In this document: in pieces, positions 15,709-21,823 of the stretch
Numbering within the stretch: the first letter of the stretch is position 1
Layout: each line of letters starts with the position of its first letter
Translations under genes and position numbers: made by a program
IMG/VR virus record: IMGVR_UViG_3300032215_000213
Span: 1 to 27,350 of that record
Reading direction: 5' to 3' (one strand)
DNA from: a virus
Length of the DNA: 27,350 nt
Notes under the pieces: generated by a model
What the model saw: the letters and a program-made list of their open reading frames with translations, nothing else
What the model was told of the DNA's origin: nothing
The model's database searches: none

Positions 15709-16407
15709 TTATCTGGTCAAAATGTTAGTTACTGCACCCGAGTTGCTTATGAACTCCATGCGTATATATGGGTGAAAACCCTGTATAATGTATCCCACTG
15801 TTTGAGTATTGTTAGCTACTTCTTCAGTGGTAATGATATCATACCAATCACCATCAACAATTGCACTGCCCTGAATTGTTGTATTACCATAAAACTCAAC
15901 ATATTTTGTTTGAATTGTCAGTACAGGATTATCGTTGGTATCTAGTACACTTGAGTAATATATCAGATTGGAATTGCCGTTGCTATTCATATATGCATTG
16001 CTATTAGGAAACATCTGTGATGTGGGAATAGTAAGTTCATATGAAGGCATAAAGTTAGGTAATACACTATTGACAATATTCATATCACCACGTGCACCTG
16101 CATTCTGGTCTACAAACACGGGGAAATCAAAATCTCCAACTGGTATTTCTAGACTGTAATATGCTTTTTGTGGTATAATATTTTCAATATCCGCGGCATT
16201 AAGTATCAATGCACAGATTCCAGTAGCAGGAAATTGCGGTACTAATGTAGCTGATAACAATACCTCTGTACCTGCGTTGTTAAGAATTCTACAGGTAATA
16301 TCTTTTCCAGTGATATCGACAGGTTTTTGTTCCTGATTCAGGAATTGGAACTGAATCTGATTATCGACTCCTTTGTGCAATGTTAGTGGTTTTGCATAGA
16401 CTGGCAT
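15709..16407 (-). CDS. BppU-like virion protein
   Basis: This encodes 232 residues from the ATG at 16407, which has a perfect AAGGAG five bases upstream. The frame stays open further upstream but only with GTG. The N-terminal half (KPLTLHKGVDNQIQFQFLNQ, then PVDITGKDITCRILN) has the spacing of the N-terminal domain of baseplate upper proteins and similar immunoglobulin-like virion domains. The rest is beta-type and Asn/Thr-rich with no catalytic motif. The gene starts at a divergent region with the plus-strand gene at 16568. A CTAAATA-type box at 16506-16513 may be its late promoter. Baseplate or fibre-attachment function is inferred. Confidence 0.75.
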   Translation of the reverse strand: MPVYAKPLTLHKGVDNQIQFQFLNQEQKPVDITGKDITCRILNNAGTEVLLSATLVPQFPATGICALILNAADIENIIPQKAYYSLEIPVGDFDFPVFVDQNAGARGDMNIVNSVLPNFMPSYELTIPTSQMFPNSNAYMNSNGNSNLIYYSSVLDTNDNPVLTIQTKYVEFYGNTTIQGSAIVDGDWYDIITTEEVANNTQTVGYIIQGFHPYIRMEFISNSGAVTNILTR

Positions 16408-16505
16408 ATATCTCCTTGGTGAATTGCCTGACAATAGCACAACAATATTGCGTTGAATATAATAAAATACGGCTGTTGAATACACAAATGTAGGCTCCTA
16501 TAACA

Positions 16506-16513
16506 TATTTAGT
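16506..16513 (-). promoter_or_regulatory. possible late promoter box (ACTAAATA)
   Basis: ACTAAATA on the minus strand lies about 98 bases before the ATG at 16407. It differs from the T4 consensus at two positions, so support is weak. Confidence 0.35.
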
Positions 16514-16551
16514 CTAACAAAATTTTATTTAATTAACTTTGGTTGCCCAGT

Positions 16552-16559
16552 AATAAATA
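16552..16559 (+). promoter_or_regulatory. late promoter box (AATAAATA) of the plus-strand gene
   Basis: AATAAATA on the plus strand ends eight bases before the ATG at 16568, with GAG as the only ribosome-site-like sequence. It lies back to back with the minus-strand box at 16506, so the 160-base divergent gap probably fires both ways late in infection. Confidence 0.5.
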
Positions 16560-16567
16560 AGAGTAAC

Positions 16568-16954
16568 ATGAATCTACAACAACAAGAATTTTTCAAAAGA
16601 CTAACAGATAACCATCCCTTTATCACAGTTTGTTCGTATGCCGGTCAAGATTATGTAGGTATAGTGCAGAATCGTGATGAGATGGTTACTACCATTTATG
16701 ACTATGGTTCTATACTAGAATCGACTGCTAAAGAAAAATTTTTGGAACTGGGTGATGTGTGGTGGTGGGAAAGCAACAGACTTATACCCATTAACTTGTT
16801 CTTAAAGAGTGAGTGGGCACCCTTTAAAGAATATCTAAGAACATTCAACAATAAAAGTCTAGTAATTATTCATGGACCTATCACTAGTCTAAATGAACTT
16901 AGTAAACGCAGGTCGAAACGTAAAAGTATTACGTTGGTCCGAAAGTTGTCGTAA
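16568..16954 (+). CDS. conserved phage protein, the only plus-strand gene
   Basis: This 128-residue protein has an aromatic/acidic body (HPFITVCSYAGQDYVGIVQN, FLELGDVWWWESNRLIPI) and a strongly basic tail (SKRRSKRKSITLVRK). The composition argues for a real gene: it is the only long frame here and has its own late-type box. The 3' end overlaps the convergent 16929-17510 gene by 26 bases. The basic tail might bind nucleic acid or an acidic partner. Proteins of this kind are, from memory, conserved in marine T4-like phages, unassigned. Its inverted direction among some 35 minus-strand genes is unusual. Confidence 0.78.
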   Translation: MNLQQQEFFKRLTDNHPFITVCSYAGQDYVGIVQNRDEMVTTIYDYGSILESTAKEKFLELGDVWWWESNRLIPINLFLKSEWAPFKEYLRTFNNKSLVIIHGPITSLNELSKRRSKRKSITLVRKLS

Positions 16955-17510
16955 GCAGGTTCATATGCACAACGACTAAGTGTGCATAGGCTATAGCATG
17001 TGCTTTTTTGAACACATAGCCATCATCATTCTTATCCCATACAGTCTTGCTAATTTCTTTCCAAGTCTGACTAATCAAGTGTTTCTTTCCCGGTCTAATG
17101 ATAGCTAAGAACATAGCTAGTCTAGGGATACTATCAATAGGTTCAGGCATCTTTTGCATGTTATAAAACTGACCATTCAAGTGAATCAATTTTTCTACAA
17201 ATTCGCTGTCTTTTAGTTTATCCCAGACAGGGTCAGCCATTAATTCAACCAGATGTTTCTCGTCTTTGACTTGTTCGTATACGTGTACATTCAACAGGTC
17301 TAGTTTAAAATAACCACGCTTATCAGCTTCAGTATAATCAATACTTGCCATGTCATGAATAGGATCATAGGGAATAGGAGTAATATAGATACCACTTGCA
17401 TGTTTACGTATAGGATTTACATTACGCATACTTGCAGAAGTATGCTTAATCAAATCAAGCAATTGTTCTCTGTTTCCAAAGTCAATATCAATATCACTAT
17501 TGATTTTCAT
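16929..17510 (-). CDS. mini DNA polymerase III alpha-like palm protein
   Basis: This encodes 193 residues, against over 1000 for bacterial DnaE. It opens with SDIDIDFGNR (residues 5-14), like the PDxDxDF motif holding two catalytic Asp of C-family polymerases (here Asp8 and Asp10). KHASGIYITP (36-45) parallels DnaE HAGGVVIAP. YFKLDLLN (67-74) parallels VKFDFLG, with the third catalytic Asp at Asp71. LAMFLAIIRPGK (131-142) and FKKAHAIAYA (167-176) parallel DnaE's ALYRPGP and FNKSHAAAYA. PHP, fingers extension, beta-clamp and tau-binding parts are missing. It overlaps the upstream DEDDh exonuclease by ATGA, so the two are coupled, like an alpha/epsilon pair. Resemblance is strong by motif order; whether it polymerises DNA is unknown. 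Its 3' end overlaps a convergent gene. Confidence 0.72.
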   Translation of the reverse strand: MKINSDIDIDFGNREQLLDLIKHTSASMRNVNPIRKHASGIYITPIPYDPIHDMASIDYTEADKRGYFKLDLLNVHVYEQVKDEKHLVELMADPVWDKLKDSEFVEKLIHLNGQFYNMQKMPEPIDSIPRLAMFLAIIRPGKKHLISQTWKEISKTVWDKNDDGYVFKKAHAIAYAHLVVVHMNLLTTTFGPT

Positions 17511-18055
17511 CTGCTCATCAATCCAGCTTTAATTAAATTCATATAACCTTTTTGTACAACAATAGCCTGACGTTCTGCATCTTCTACAGCCTTATGCGTT
17601 GTAGTATGTCCACCATCTTTAAGACTGACTCCTGCAATTTCATATAATGTACGTGTATCACGTATTGTATAATAGGGCCATGGTATACGCATATCTAAGT
17701 TACGCCATGCACTTTCCATTGCCACAACGTCAAAACTTGCGCCGTTACTCCACACTGCACGACGGTTCCAACAAAACTTATATAGTTTTTCCATGCAGTC
17801 ATGAAATGATTCACGACCTTGGTCTCCCATGGCTTCTTCAATTGCCTGAGGACTTTGCTCACTCCACCAACGCAATGTGTCTTCGTTAATACTACGATTG
17901 TATTTTTCTGTTTGTTCATCAATGGTAGGACGCAATTCTAATCGTTCAACTACACCTTGCCCCTTAGGGTCAAAACGTACGGCACCGATAGTTAAGATAA
18001 CACAGTCAGGTGTTGTATCTAAACTTTCAATGTCTATCATAATATCGTTTGCCAT
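17507..18055 (-). CDS. dexA: DEDDh 3'-5' exonuclease, DexA/DnaQ-like
   Basis: This 182-residue protein has the DEDDh exonuclease set. Exo I is IDIESLDTT (Asp8, Glu10), exo II lies in SNGASFD (Asp109), and exo III is THKAVEDAERQA (His154, Asp159). The TLRWWSEQSPQA helix (60-71) is shared with T4 DexA (227 residues) and Rv2179c-type nucleases. It removes nucleotides from 3' ends of DNA or RNA. AAAGGA lies eight bases before the ATG, and the stop overlaps the ATG of the PolIII-alpha-like gene. The symbol is by family resemblance to T4 dexA. The coupling suggests it works with that protein, possibly as a proofreading-like partner; this is inference. Confidence 0.9.
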   Translation of the reverse strand: MANDIMIDIESLDTTPDCVILTIGAVRFDPKGQGVVERLELRPTIDEQTEKYNRSINEDTLRWWSEQSPQAIEEAMGDQGRESFHDCMEKLYKFCWNRRAVWSNGASFDVVAMESAWRNLDMRIPWPYYTIRDTRTLYEIAGVSLKDGGHTTTHKAVEDAERQAIVVQKGYMNLIKAGLMSR

Positions 18056-18064
18056 AATTATCCT

Positions 18065-18337
18065 TTAGTTTTTCCACATCTCATACATGGTTATATATTT
18101 GTCTTCCCAGAACTCTATTGTAACACAACCTGATATAAATTGAAAGTCCCAACCAACACCACGTTCACCAAAATTTCTACGACACCATTTTATAAGTTGT
18201 GTTGGGTCTTCTTTGCGTTTCTCACAGTCACGCACGTATACTGTTTTAAATCCAGACTTATATGTACGTTCTTTATCGGTTGTGTGATACCCAAGATTAC
18301 TAATAGGTATTAATTTAGGTAGAGATTGTGTTGCCAT
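18065..18337 (-). CDS. small conserved protein, member 4 of a four-paralogue set
   Basis: This 90-residue protein has a C-terminal pattern LIKWCRRNFGE-x-VGWDFQF-x-VTIEFWEDKYITMYEMWKN. It matches the pattern of the genes at 18993, 19217 and 19495 in its W-C/L-x-x-N/T-F/Y/M-G turn, Trp-led strand, aromatic FxF strand, E/D-K/R-D/Y and final aromatic-Trp segment. The N-terminal half (SLPKLIPISNLGYHTTDKER) is different. A TACAAT box lies five bases before the ATG, with TTGAAT 18 bases further. The function is unknown; the fold is likely a small alpha/beta domain. Confidence 0.7.
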   Translation of the reverse strand: MATQSLPKLIPISNLGYHTTDKERTYKSGFKTVYVRDCEKRKEDPTQLIKWCRRNFGERGVGWDFQFISGCVTIEFWEDKYITMYEMWKN

Positions 18338-18340
18338 AAG

Positions 18341-18991
18341 TTATTGTAGCATTAATTCGTTAACAAATTCAAGTAATAAGGTATAATGCTTTTCTTCATG
18401 CCATTTGTTTTCTATGTACTGCCATGGTTTTTCATACCAATACTTTTGACTTTCTGGATGACAGCCTATAATGCCAATACGATTTTGCATGATTGCCATT
18501 GGATCACCGTTACTGTAACGTGCAATAGTTTTGAATTTGGTTTCATCACCAATCAATGCACAACCATCATAAAAGTACATATCCTGTTGTATGCCTTTCC
18601 AATCAATACTTGCAGTAGTACCATAGCTACGTTTGATATCTGCTGTTGGGCGCTTGATGTACTGTACTGCATCCACATCTTCTAATATATCAAAGTAATA
18701 GCTACCCGCCCAATATGCACCCATGCATATGCCTAGATATCTTCCACCATTGGCAACATAGTCGGCAATACAATTTTCTGCCCTGCGTCTGAAAAACTTA
18801 TCATAACTATCTGAATCACCTATACCGCCGGGAAATGCAACTATATCAACATCAGCTAATAAGTTGCTATTTACCTCTGTTGTACCAAATGTTTTAATGT
18901 CATAATCATTACCCAATGCTAAGGTCATACCATTTACGCAGTCTTGCGAACATTCGGGGTGATTTAAAAATAATGCTATTTTAGGTTTCAT
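18341..18991 (-). CDS. class I glutamine-amidotransferase-like protein (BPL_N type)
   Basis: This 216-residue protein has the flavodoxin-like amidotransferase-1/DJ-1 layout. An N-terminal strand KIALFLN is followed by VDIVAFPGGIGDS (49-60), the nucleophile elbow GGRYLGICMGAYWAG (82-96) with Cys89, and a GCHPES motif (176-181) with His178 and Glu180. Together these make a complete Cys-His-Glu triad. GGxYLGICxGAYxAG is most like the N-terminal domain of biotin-protein ligase proteins (BPL_N). No synthase or biotin-ligase partner domain is present, so the ammonia acceptor, if any, is unknown. It lies among the small four-paralogue proteins in an early/middle operon, which suggests host take-over or nucleotide metabolism. 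Confidence 0.8.
   Translation of the reverse strand: MKPKIALFLNHPECSQDCVNGMTLALGNDYDIKTFGTTEVNSNLLADVDIVAFPGGIGDSDSYDKFFRRRAENCIADYVANGGRYLGICMGAYWAGSYYFDILEDVDAVQYIKRPTADIKRSYGTTASIDWKGIQQDMYFYDGCALIGDETKFKTIARYSNGDPMAIMQNRIGIIGCHPESQKYWYEKPWQYIENKWHEEKHYTLLLEFVNELMLQ
18343..18372 (-). promoter_or_regulatory. promoter TTGAAT-N18-TACAAT, five bases from ATG
   Basis: TTGAAT (18367-18372) and TACAAT (18343-18348) are 18 bases apart on the minus strand, with TGC before the -10. AACTT and then the ATG at 18337 follow. It lies in the end of the upstream amidotransferase-like gene. Confidence 0.4.
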
Positions 18992-18992
18992 T

Positions 18993-19220
18993 TTATTGCC
19001 ATGTTAGTGTGAACATGATATAGTCACGTTCGTATCTGAATTTAAACTGTATTGTATCATCGATAATACGCCAACGTGCATGTCTTTCGGGTTTACCCAT
19101 ATTGCTATACAACCAACTAATCATTTCAGGAAACTTTCCCGGTGAAAAGTCAATGACTACTTTGTGCCAATATTTGTCATGTTCCCAATCTTTTGATGGA
19201 TCATAGTTTTCAAATATCAT
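18993..19220 (-). CDS. small conserved protein, member 3 of a four-paralogue set
   Basis: This 75-residue protein has MISWLYSNMGKPERHARWRI and then IQFKFRYERDYIMFTLTWQ at its end. These parallel ...IEWCEKTYGE...WRF...FEFKHERDRTFFLLRW of the 19495 gene. The ATG overlaps the stop of the upstream 19217 gene by four bases. The Trp/Phe-rich strands and the ERD motif look like a compact domain. Function unknown. Confidence 0.7.
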   Translation of the reverse strand: MIFENYDPSKDWEHDKYWHKVVIDFSPGKFPEMISWLYSNMGKPERHARWRIIDDTIQFKFRYERDYIMFTLTWQ

Positions 19221-19504
19221 TGGAACTTTAATAGAAAAACCAAATATAATTTTTCATCCATTATTTTATATCCATCGGTGATATTTCCGTTGACTATGTT
19301 CATCTTGACACCATAGTATTTTTCTAAATAATCTTCAAACTCATACGCATCAAACTGTTCACTACCTGTCTTTTCTAGGTATTCTTTACGTACAAGTTTA
19401 AGTGCATTCCAATAATCCCATCGATTTTTACGACGGTCTATTTCTGTATCATCATCGTCATAATCTTGAAAGGGTTTGATGGTAGCCACAAACTTCACGC
19501 CCAT
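19217..19504 (-). CDS. small conserved protein, member 2 of a four-paralogue set (divergent)
   Basis: This 95-residue protein has a KPFQDYDDDDTEIDRRKNRWD acidic/basic start, a helix, then FEDYLEKYYGVKMNIVNG and a closing IMDEKLYLVFLLKFQ. The YG turn and the closing E-x-L-Y-L-x-F-L-L-K-F strand follow the pattern of the other three members more loosely. The ATG overlaps the upstream gene by ten bases and its end overlaps the next ATG. Function unknown. Confidence 0.68.
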   Translation of the reverse strand: MGVKFVATIKPFQDYDDDDTEIDRRKNRWDYWNALKLVRKEYLEKTGSEQFDAYEFEDYLEKYYGVKMNIVNGNITDGYKIMDEKLYLVFLLKFQ

Positions 19505-19752
19505 CTCAACAAGAAAAATGTTCTGTCTCGTTCATGCTTGAACTCAAAAACACCCTCACCCATAAAACGCCAGATGTAGTTATCCATAGATATTTCACCA
19601 TATGTTTTTTCACACCACTCTATGCAAGGTGTCCAGCCCTGATAACGATGTCCGTTTATGGGGTTGTAGTGAACCTCGGGAGCTTGAACACTGGCCACAT
19701 ACCAAGAATCAATAGCCACTTGATTTGAGTAGGTCTTTGATGTCTGTAGCAT
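19495..19752 (-). CDS. small conserved protein, member 1 of a four-paralogue set
   Basis: This 85-residue protein carries CIEWCEKTYGE, IWRFMGEGVFEFKHERD and the closing FFLLRWA. From the ATG at 19752 it overlaps the upstream zinc-finger gene by 44 bases. A GTG at 19719 would cut the overlap and remove eleven N-terminal residues, and neither start has a strong ribosome site. It belongs with the genes at 19217, 18993 and 18065. Function unknown. Confidence 0.68.
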   Translation of the reverse strand: MLQTSKTYSNQVAIDSWYVASVQAPEVHYNPINGHRYQGWTPCIEWCEKTYGEISMDNYIWRFMGEGVFEFKHERDRTFFLLRWA

Positions 19753-20422
19753 TCTCTGGTTCTCGTTTAAATTTCAATGCCCATTGCTCTGGATTGATAT
19801 AGTCAATAATGAGTTTAACATGGTCTGGGCCTAGATTATCTAAAAAAGTCACACCGCTATCACTTTGAAATAACATCCATGGGCTTATCTTACCCAGTGT
19901 AATTGCATAACAAATACGATTTACATTACCATAGCGTAGTATATCATGTGGTTGTATACCAGCTTCTTCAGCTAGTGCCTCACATGTTTGCATACTACGA
20001 TGTATTGCATCAGCATGATTTTCATGTCGCAAATACTCAATCAGATATTTTGTATAGGTTGTGTCACTATTCCAGTTATCGATTTTAATTTGATTCTTTA
20101 GTAGCCAATCTACATATCTACTGACATTGATTGCATTTACCTCTGCACAATAATTACCAAACTTAATAAAGGCAATGTAGTATGCGCTTTTTACAAATTC
20201 TTCAAATGTTTTATTCTTTTTACTTGATGTAGTATTCTTGGCATAGAACTGCAACCAACTCTGAAACCCTATGCGATTGCCCTGTTTGTCCTTATCCATC
20301 CAACGTCTTTTGCTTTCACACACATGTTTGGCAATGGTAGTCTCACGCAAGAATTCACGTTTACAAAAATCACAAGTAAATTTAGTTTCCAAGGTCTCGT
20401 TCATATTCTGCAATTTGGTCAT
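19709..20422 (-). CDS. zinc-finger-start helical phage protein
   Basis: This encodes 237 residues from the ATG at 20422; a second ATG at 20404 is equally possible. A C2HC zinc motif lies near the start (Cys17-x2-Cys20-x12-His33-x-Cys35 in FTCDFCKREF...KHVCESKRRW). The remainder is helical, with a GFQSWLQFYAKNTTSSKKNKTF loop and a conserved-looking GKISPWMLFQSDSG segment. It overlaps the upstream gp62 candidate by about 40 bases and the downstream small protein by 44. The finger suggests DNA, RNA or protein binding beside replication genes. I do not recognise a named family. Similar proteins lie in replication regions of marine T4-like phages, from memory. Confidence 0.75.
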   Translation of the reverse strand: MTKLQNMNETLETKFTCDFCKREFLRETTIAKHVCESKRRWMDKDKQGNRIGFQSWLQFYAKNTTSSKKNKTFEEFVKSAYYIAFIKFGNYCAEVNAINVSRYVDWLLKNQIKIDNWNSDTTYTKYLIEYLRHENHADAIHRSMQTCEALAEEAGIQPHDILRYGNVNRICYAITLGKISPWMLFQSDSGVTFLDNLGPDHVKLIIDYINPEQWALKFKREPENATDIKDLLKSSGY

Positions 20423-20969
20423 CACTTGTTATCTCATTTAATGTTTCAATATCACTTTGCTTTAAGTGAGGGAATAATTCAGCCAGATGTTTTTTACGCT
20501 TGTGCCCATCAACGTATGCTTTACTAACTTCATCAATATCACTTGGGTCAGCCTTAGGATATATCTTTTTATAGTATTCCTTGATATCTTTTAGTTTAGC
20601 AGGTGCCTCAAGTTTTGCAACCTTTTGACTGATGTTTGGTATCCATTGATGAAACTGTTTACCTAAACCAGGGCTAGCCGCACACAGCATCAACCATTGT
20701 AGCTTGGGATGTTTGTAGACATTTTCATTAAAGAAATACTTATTAGCATGATACTCTGTGCTACTCAGATAATAATTCTGCAAATCACTATTGCCCTTGA
20801 TTGCACTGATCCATTGAATCATCATAAAGGGAACAAACTTCTTTTGTTGCTCAGGTGTCAGTCTATCATAGTACCCATAGTCTTTTTTATCAATAGCCGC
20901 AAGCATATCAAACAAGTCTACATCTTGTTTTTCAAACTTCTCATCAGTTGCGACTTTTTCTTTTGCCAT
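20382..20969 (-). CDS. 62: possible clamp-loader small subunit, gp62-like
   Basis: This 195-residue all-helical protein has FDMLAAIDKKDYGYYDRLTPEQQKKF (19-44), an FMMIQWISAI helix (48-57), HANKYFFNE and KHPKLQWLMLCAASPGLGKQFHQWI (86-110). The order and character (AI-x-x-K, K-F-x-P-x-M, hydrophobic LxWLxxxxxPxxGKxxxxW) echo T4 gp62 (187 residues: AINNK, YSKFM, FNYLMAAVPRGKRYGKW). In T4, gp62 joins four gp44 subunits to load the gp45 clamp. No gp44 lies in this window, so the assignment rests on a weak pattern and length. The ATG shares one base with the upstream stop (TAATG). Treat as tentative. Confidence 0.5.
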   Translation of the reverse strand: MAKEKVATDEKFEKQDVDLFDMLAAIDKKDYGYYDRLTPEQQKKFVPFMMIQWISAIKGNSDLQNYYLSSTEYHANKYFFNENVYKHPKLQWLMLCAASPGLGKQFHQWIPNISQKVAKLEAPAKLKDIKEYYKKIYPKADPSDIDEVSKAYVDGHKRKKHLAELFPHLKQSDIETLNEITSDDQIAEYERDLGN

Positions 20970-21277
20970 TATTTTCTCAACATCTCAAGTGTAATCACGT
21001 GTGCAATACTTTGACCCAAATCTTTGTCACCTGGAATAAGATGTAGTGTGTTGATATTTTCATCTTTACGTTCATCATACTCACTATATTCTAACACATG
21101 TCCGCCATTTGCAGAATAGATGGTAAAATTCATAGAAGTTTTATGATTACGGCGATGCAGTCTGTCATGACCATCTGTCTCACATACCAACATATCATTT
21201 CCATCTTCTTCGTTGTTAAGATGTTGCATTCCATTTCTGGCTCTTTTAGCTAACCATTTATCAAACCACTTAAACAT
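20969..21277 (-). CDS. small protein of unknown function
   Basis: This 102-residue protein has a basic N-terminal helix (MFKWFDKWLAKRARNGMQ), an acidic/His-rich middle (CETDGHDRLHRRNHK) and a beta-type second half (NFTIYSANGGHVLEYSEYDERKDE...LHLIPG) ending in a helix. A perfect AAGGAG lies six bases before the ATG. It is read together with the gp62 candidate, whose ATG overlaps its stop. No motif identifies it. Confidence 0.72.
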   Translation of the reverse strand: MFKWFDKWLAKRARNGMQHLNNEEDGNDMLVCETDGHDRLHRRNHKTSMNFTIYSANGGHVLEYSEYDERKDENINTLHLIPGDKDLGQSIAHVITLEMLRK

Positions 21278-21287
21278 ATTACTCCTT

Positions 21288-21788
21288 TTAAAATGCCTGA
21301 CTGTAATCTACTATCTCACAATTTCTACTGATTTCTTTTACAAAATAAACACATTTAGGTTTATCACCATCTTCAATCGGTACACACAAGAACTGACCAT
21401 TCTTTAATCGAGGTGCATACCAAGTTACATCATGGTATATGTCTACGATTTCGATTGGTAAAAAGCTAGGACTAAAACTACTCAATGGGTTAAACTCAAA
21501 TGCATTGAACCCTCGGTCATTGATACTTGTTAATGGTAGTGTTTCCAAATCACCATGCTCTTTTTCACCAATCAATATTTGCCAATCAACTGGCATCTTA
21601 ATCGTCTGCTTACCAATTTTAAGTACCAATGCAGGTGCGCTGAAACTTTCTAAAAAGATTAAGGGTATATAGTGATAGTCCACGTTGTTTGGATTACTAT
21701 TATCCAAGATAGCAAAACGCAGGTCATCTATTTCTTCTGGTAATGTTTCTAAGTTGTAGTAGTTATTATCTAGGGTAAGTATTCTCAT
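21288..21788 (-). CDS. conserved phage protein beside uvsW
   Basis: This 166-residue protein is mainly beta-type: IPLIFLESFSAPALVLKIGKQTIKMPVDWQILIG, a GDLETLPLTSINDRGFNAFEFNP segment, then VDIYHDVTWYAPRLKNGQFLCVPI. The MPVDWxIxIG...GDLExxPLTSxNDRGFxAF stretch looks strongly conserved and is familiar from T4-like cyanophage unknowns. No catalytic motif can be named. A TACAAT box with TTGAAA 17 bases upstream lies six bases before the ATG, overlapping the end of uvsW. Confidence 0.72.
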   Translation of the reverse strand: MRILTLDNNYYNLETLPEEIDDLRFAILDNSNPNNVDYHYIPLIFLESFSAPALVLKIGKQTIKMPVDWQILIGEKEHGDLETLPLTSINDRGFNAFEFNPLSSFSPSFLPIEIVDIYHDVTWYAPRLKNGQFLCVPIEDGDKPKCVYFVKEISRNCEIVDYSQAF

Positions 21789-21794
21789 GTTTAT

Positions 21795-21823
21795 ATTGTA
21801 TCACTTGTATTTTAATTTTTCAA
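21795..21823 (-). promoter_or_regulatory. promoter TTGAAA-N17-TACAAT, six bases from ATG
   Basis: TTGAAA (21818-21823) and TACAAT (21795-21800) are 17 bases apart on the minus strand, with TGA before the -10 (extended -10). ATAAAC and then ATG follow. It lies across the uvsW stop codon. Confidence 0.5.
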
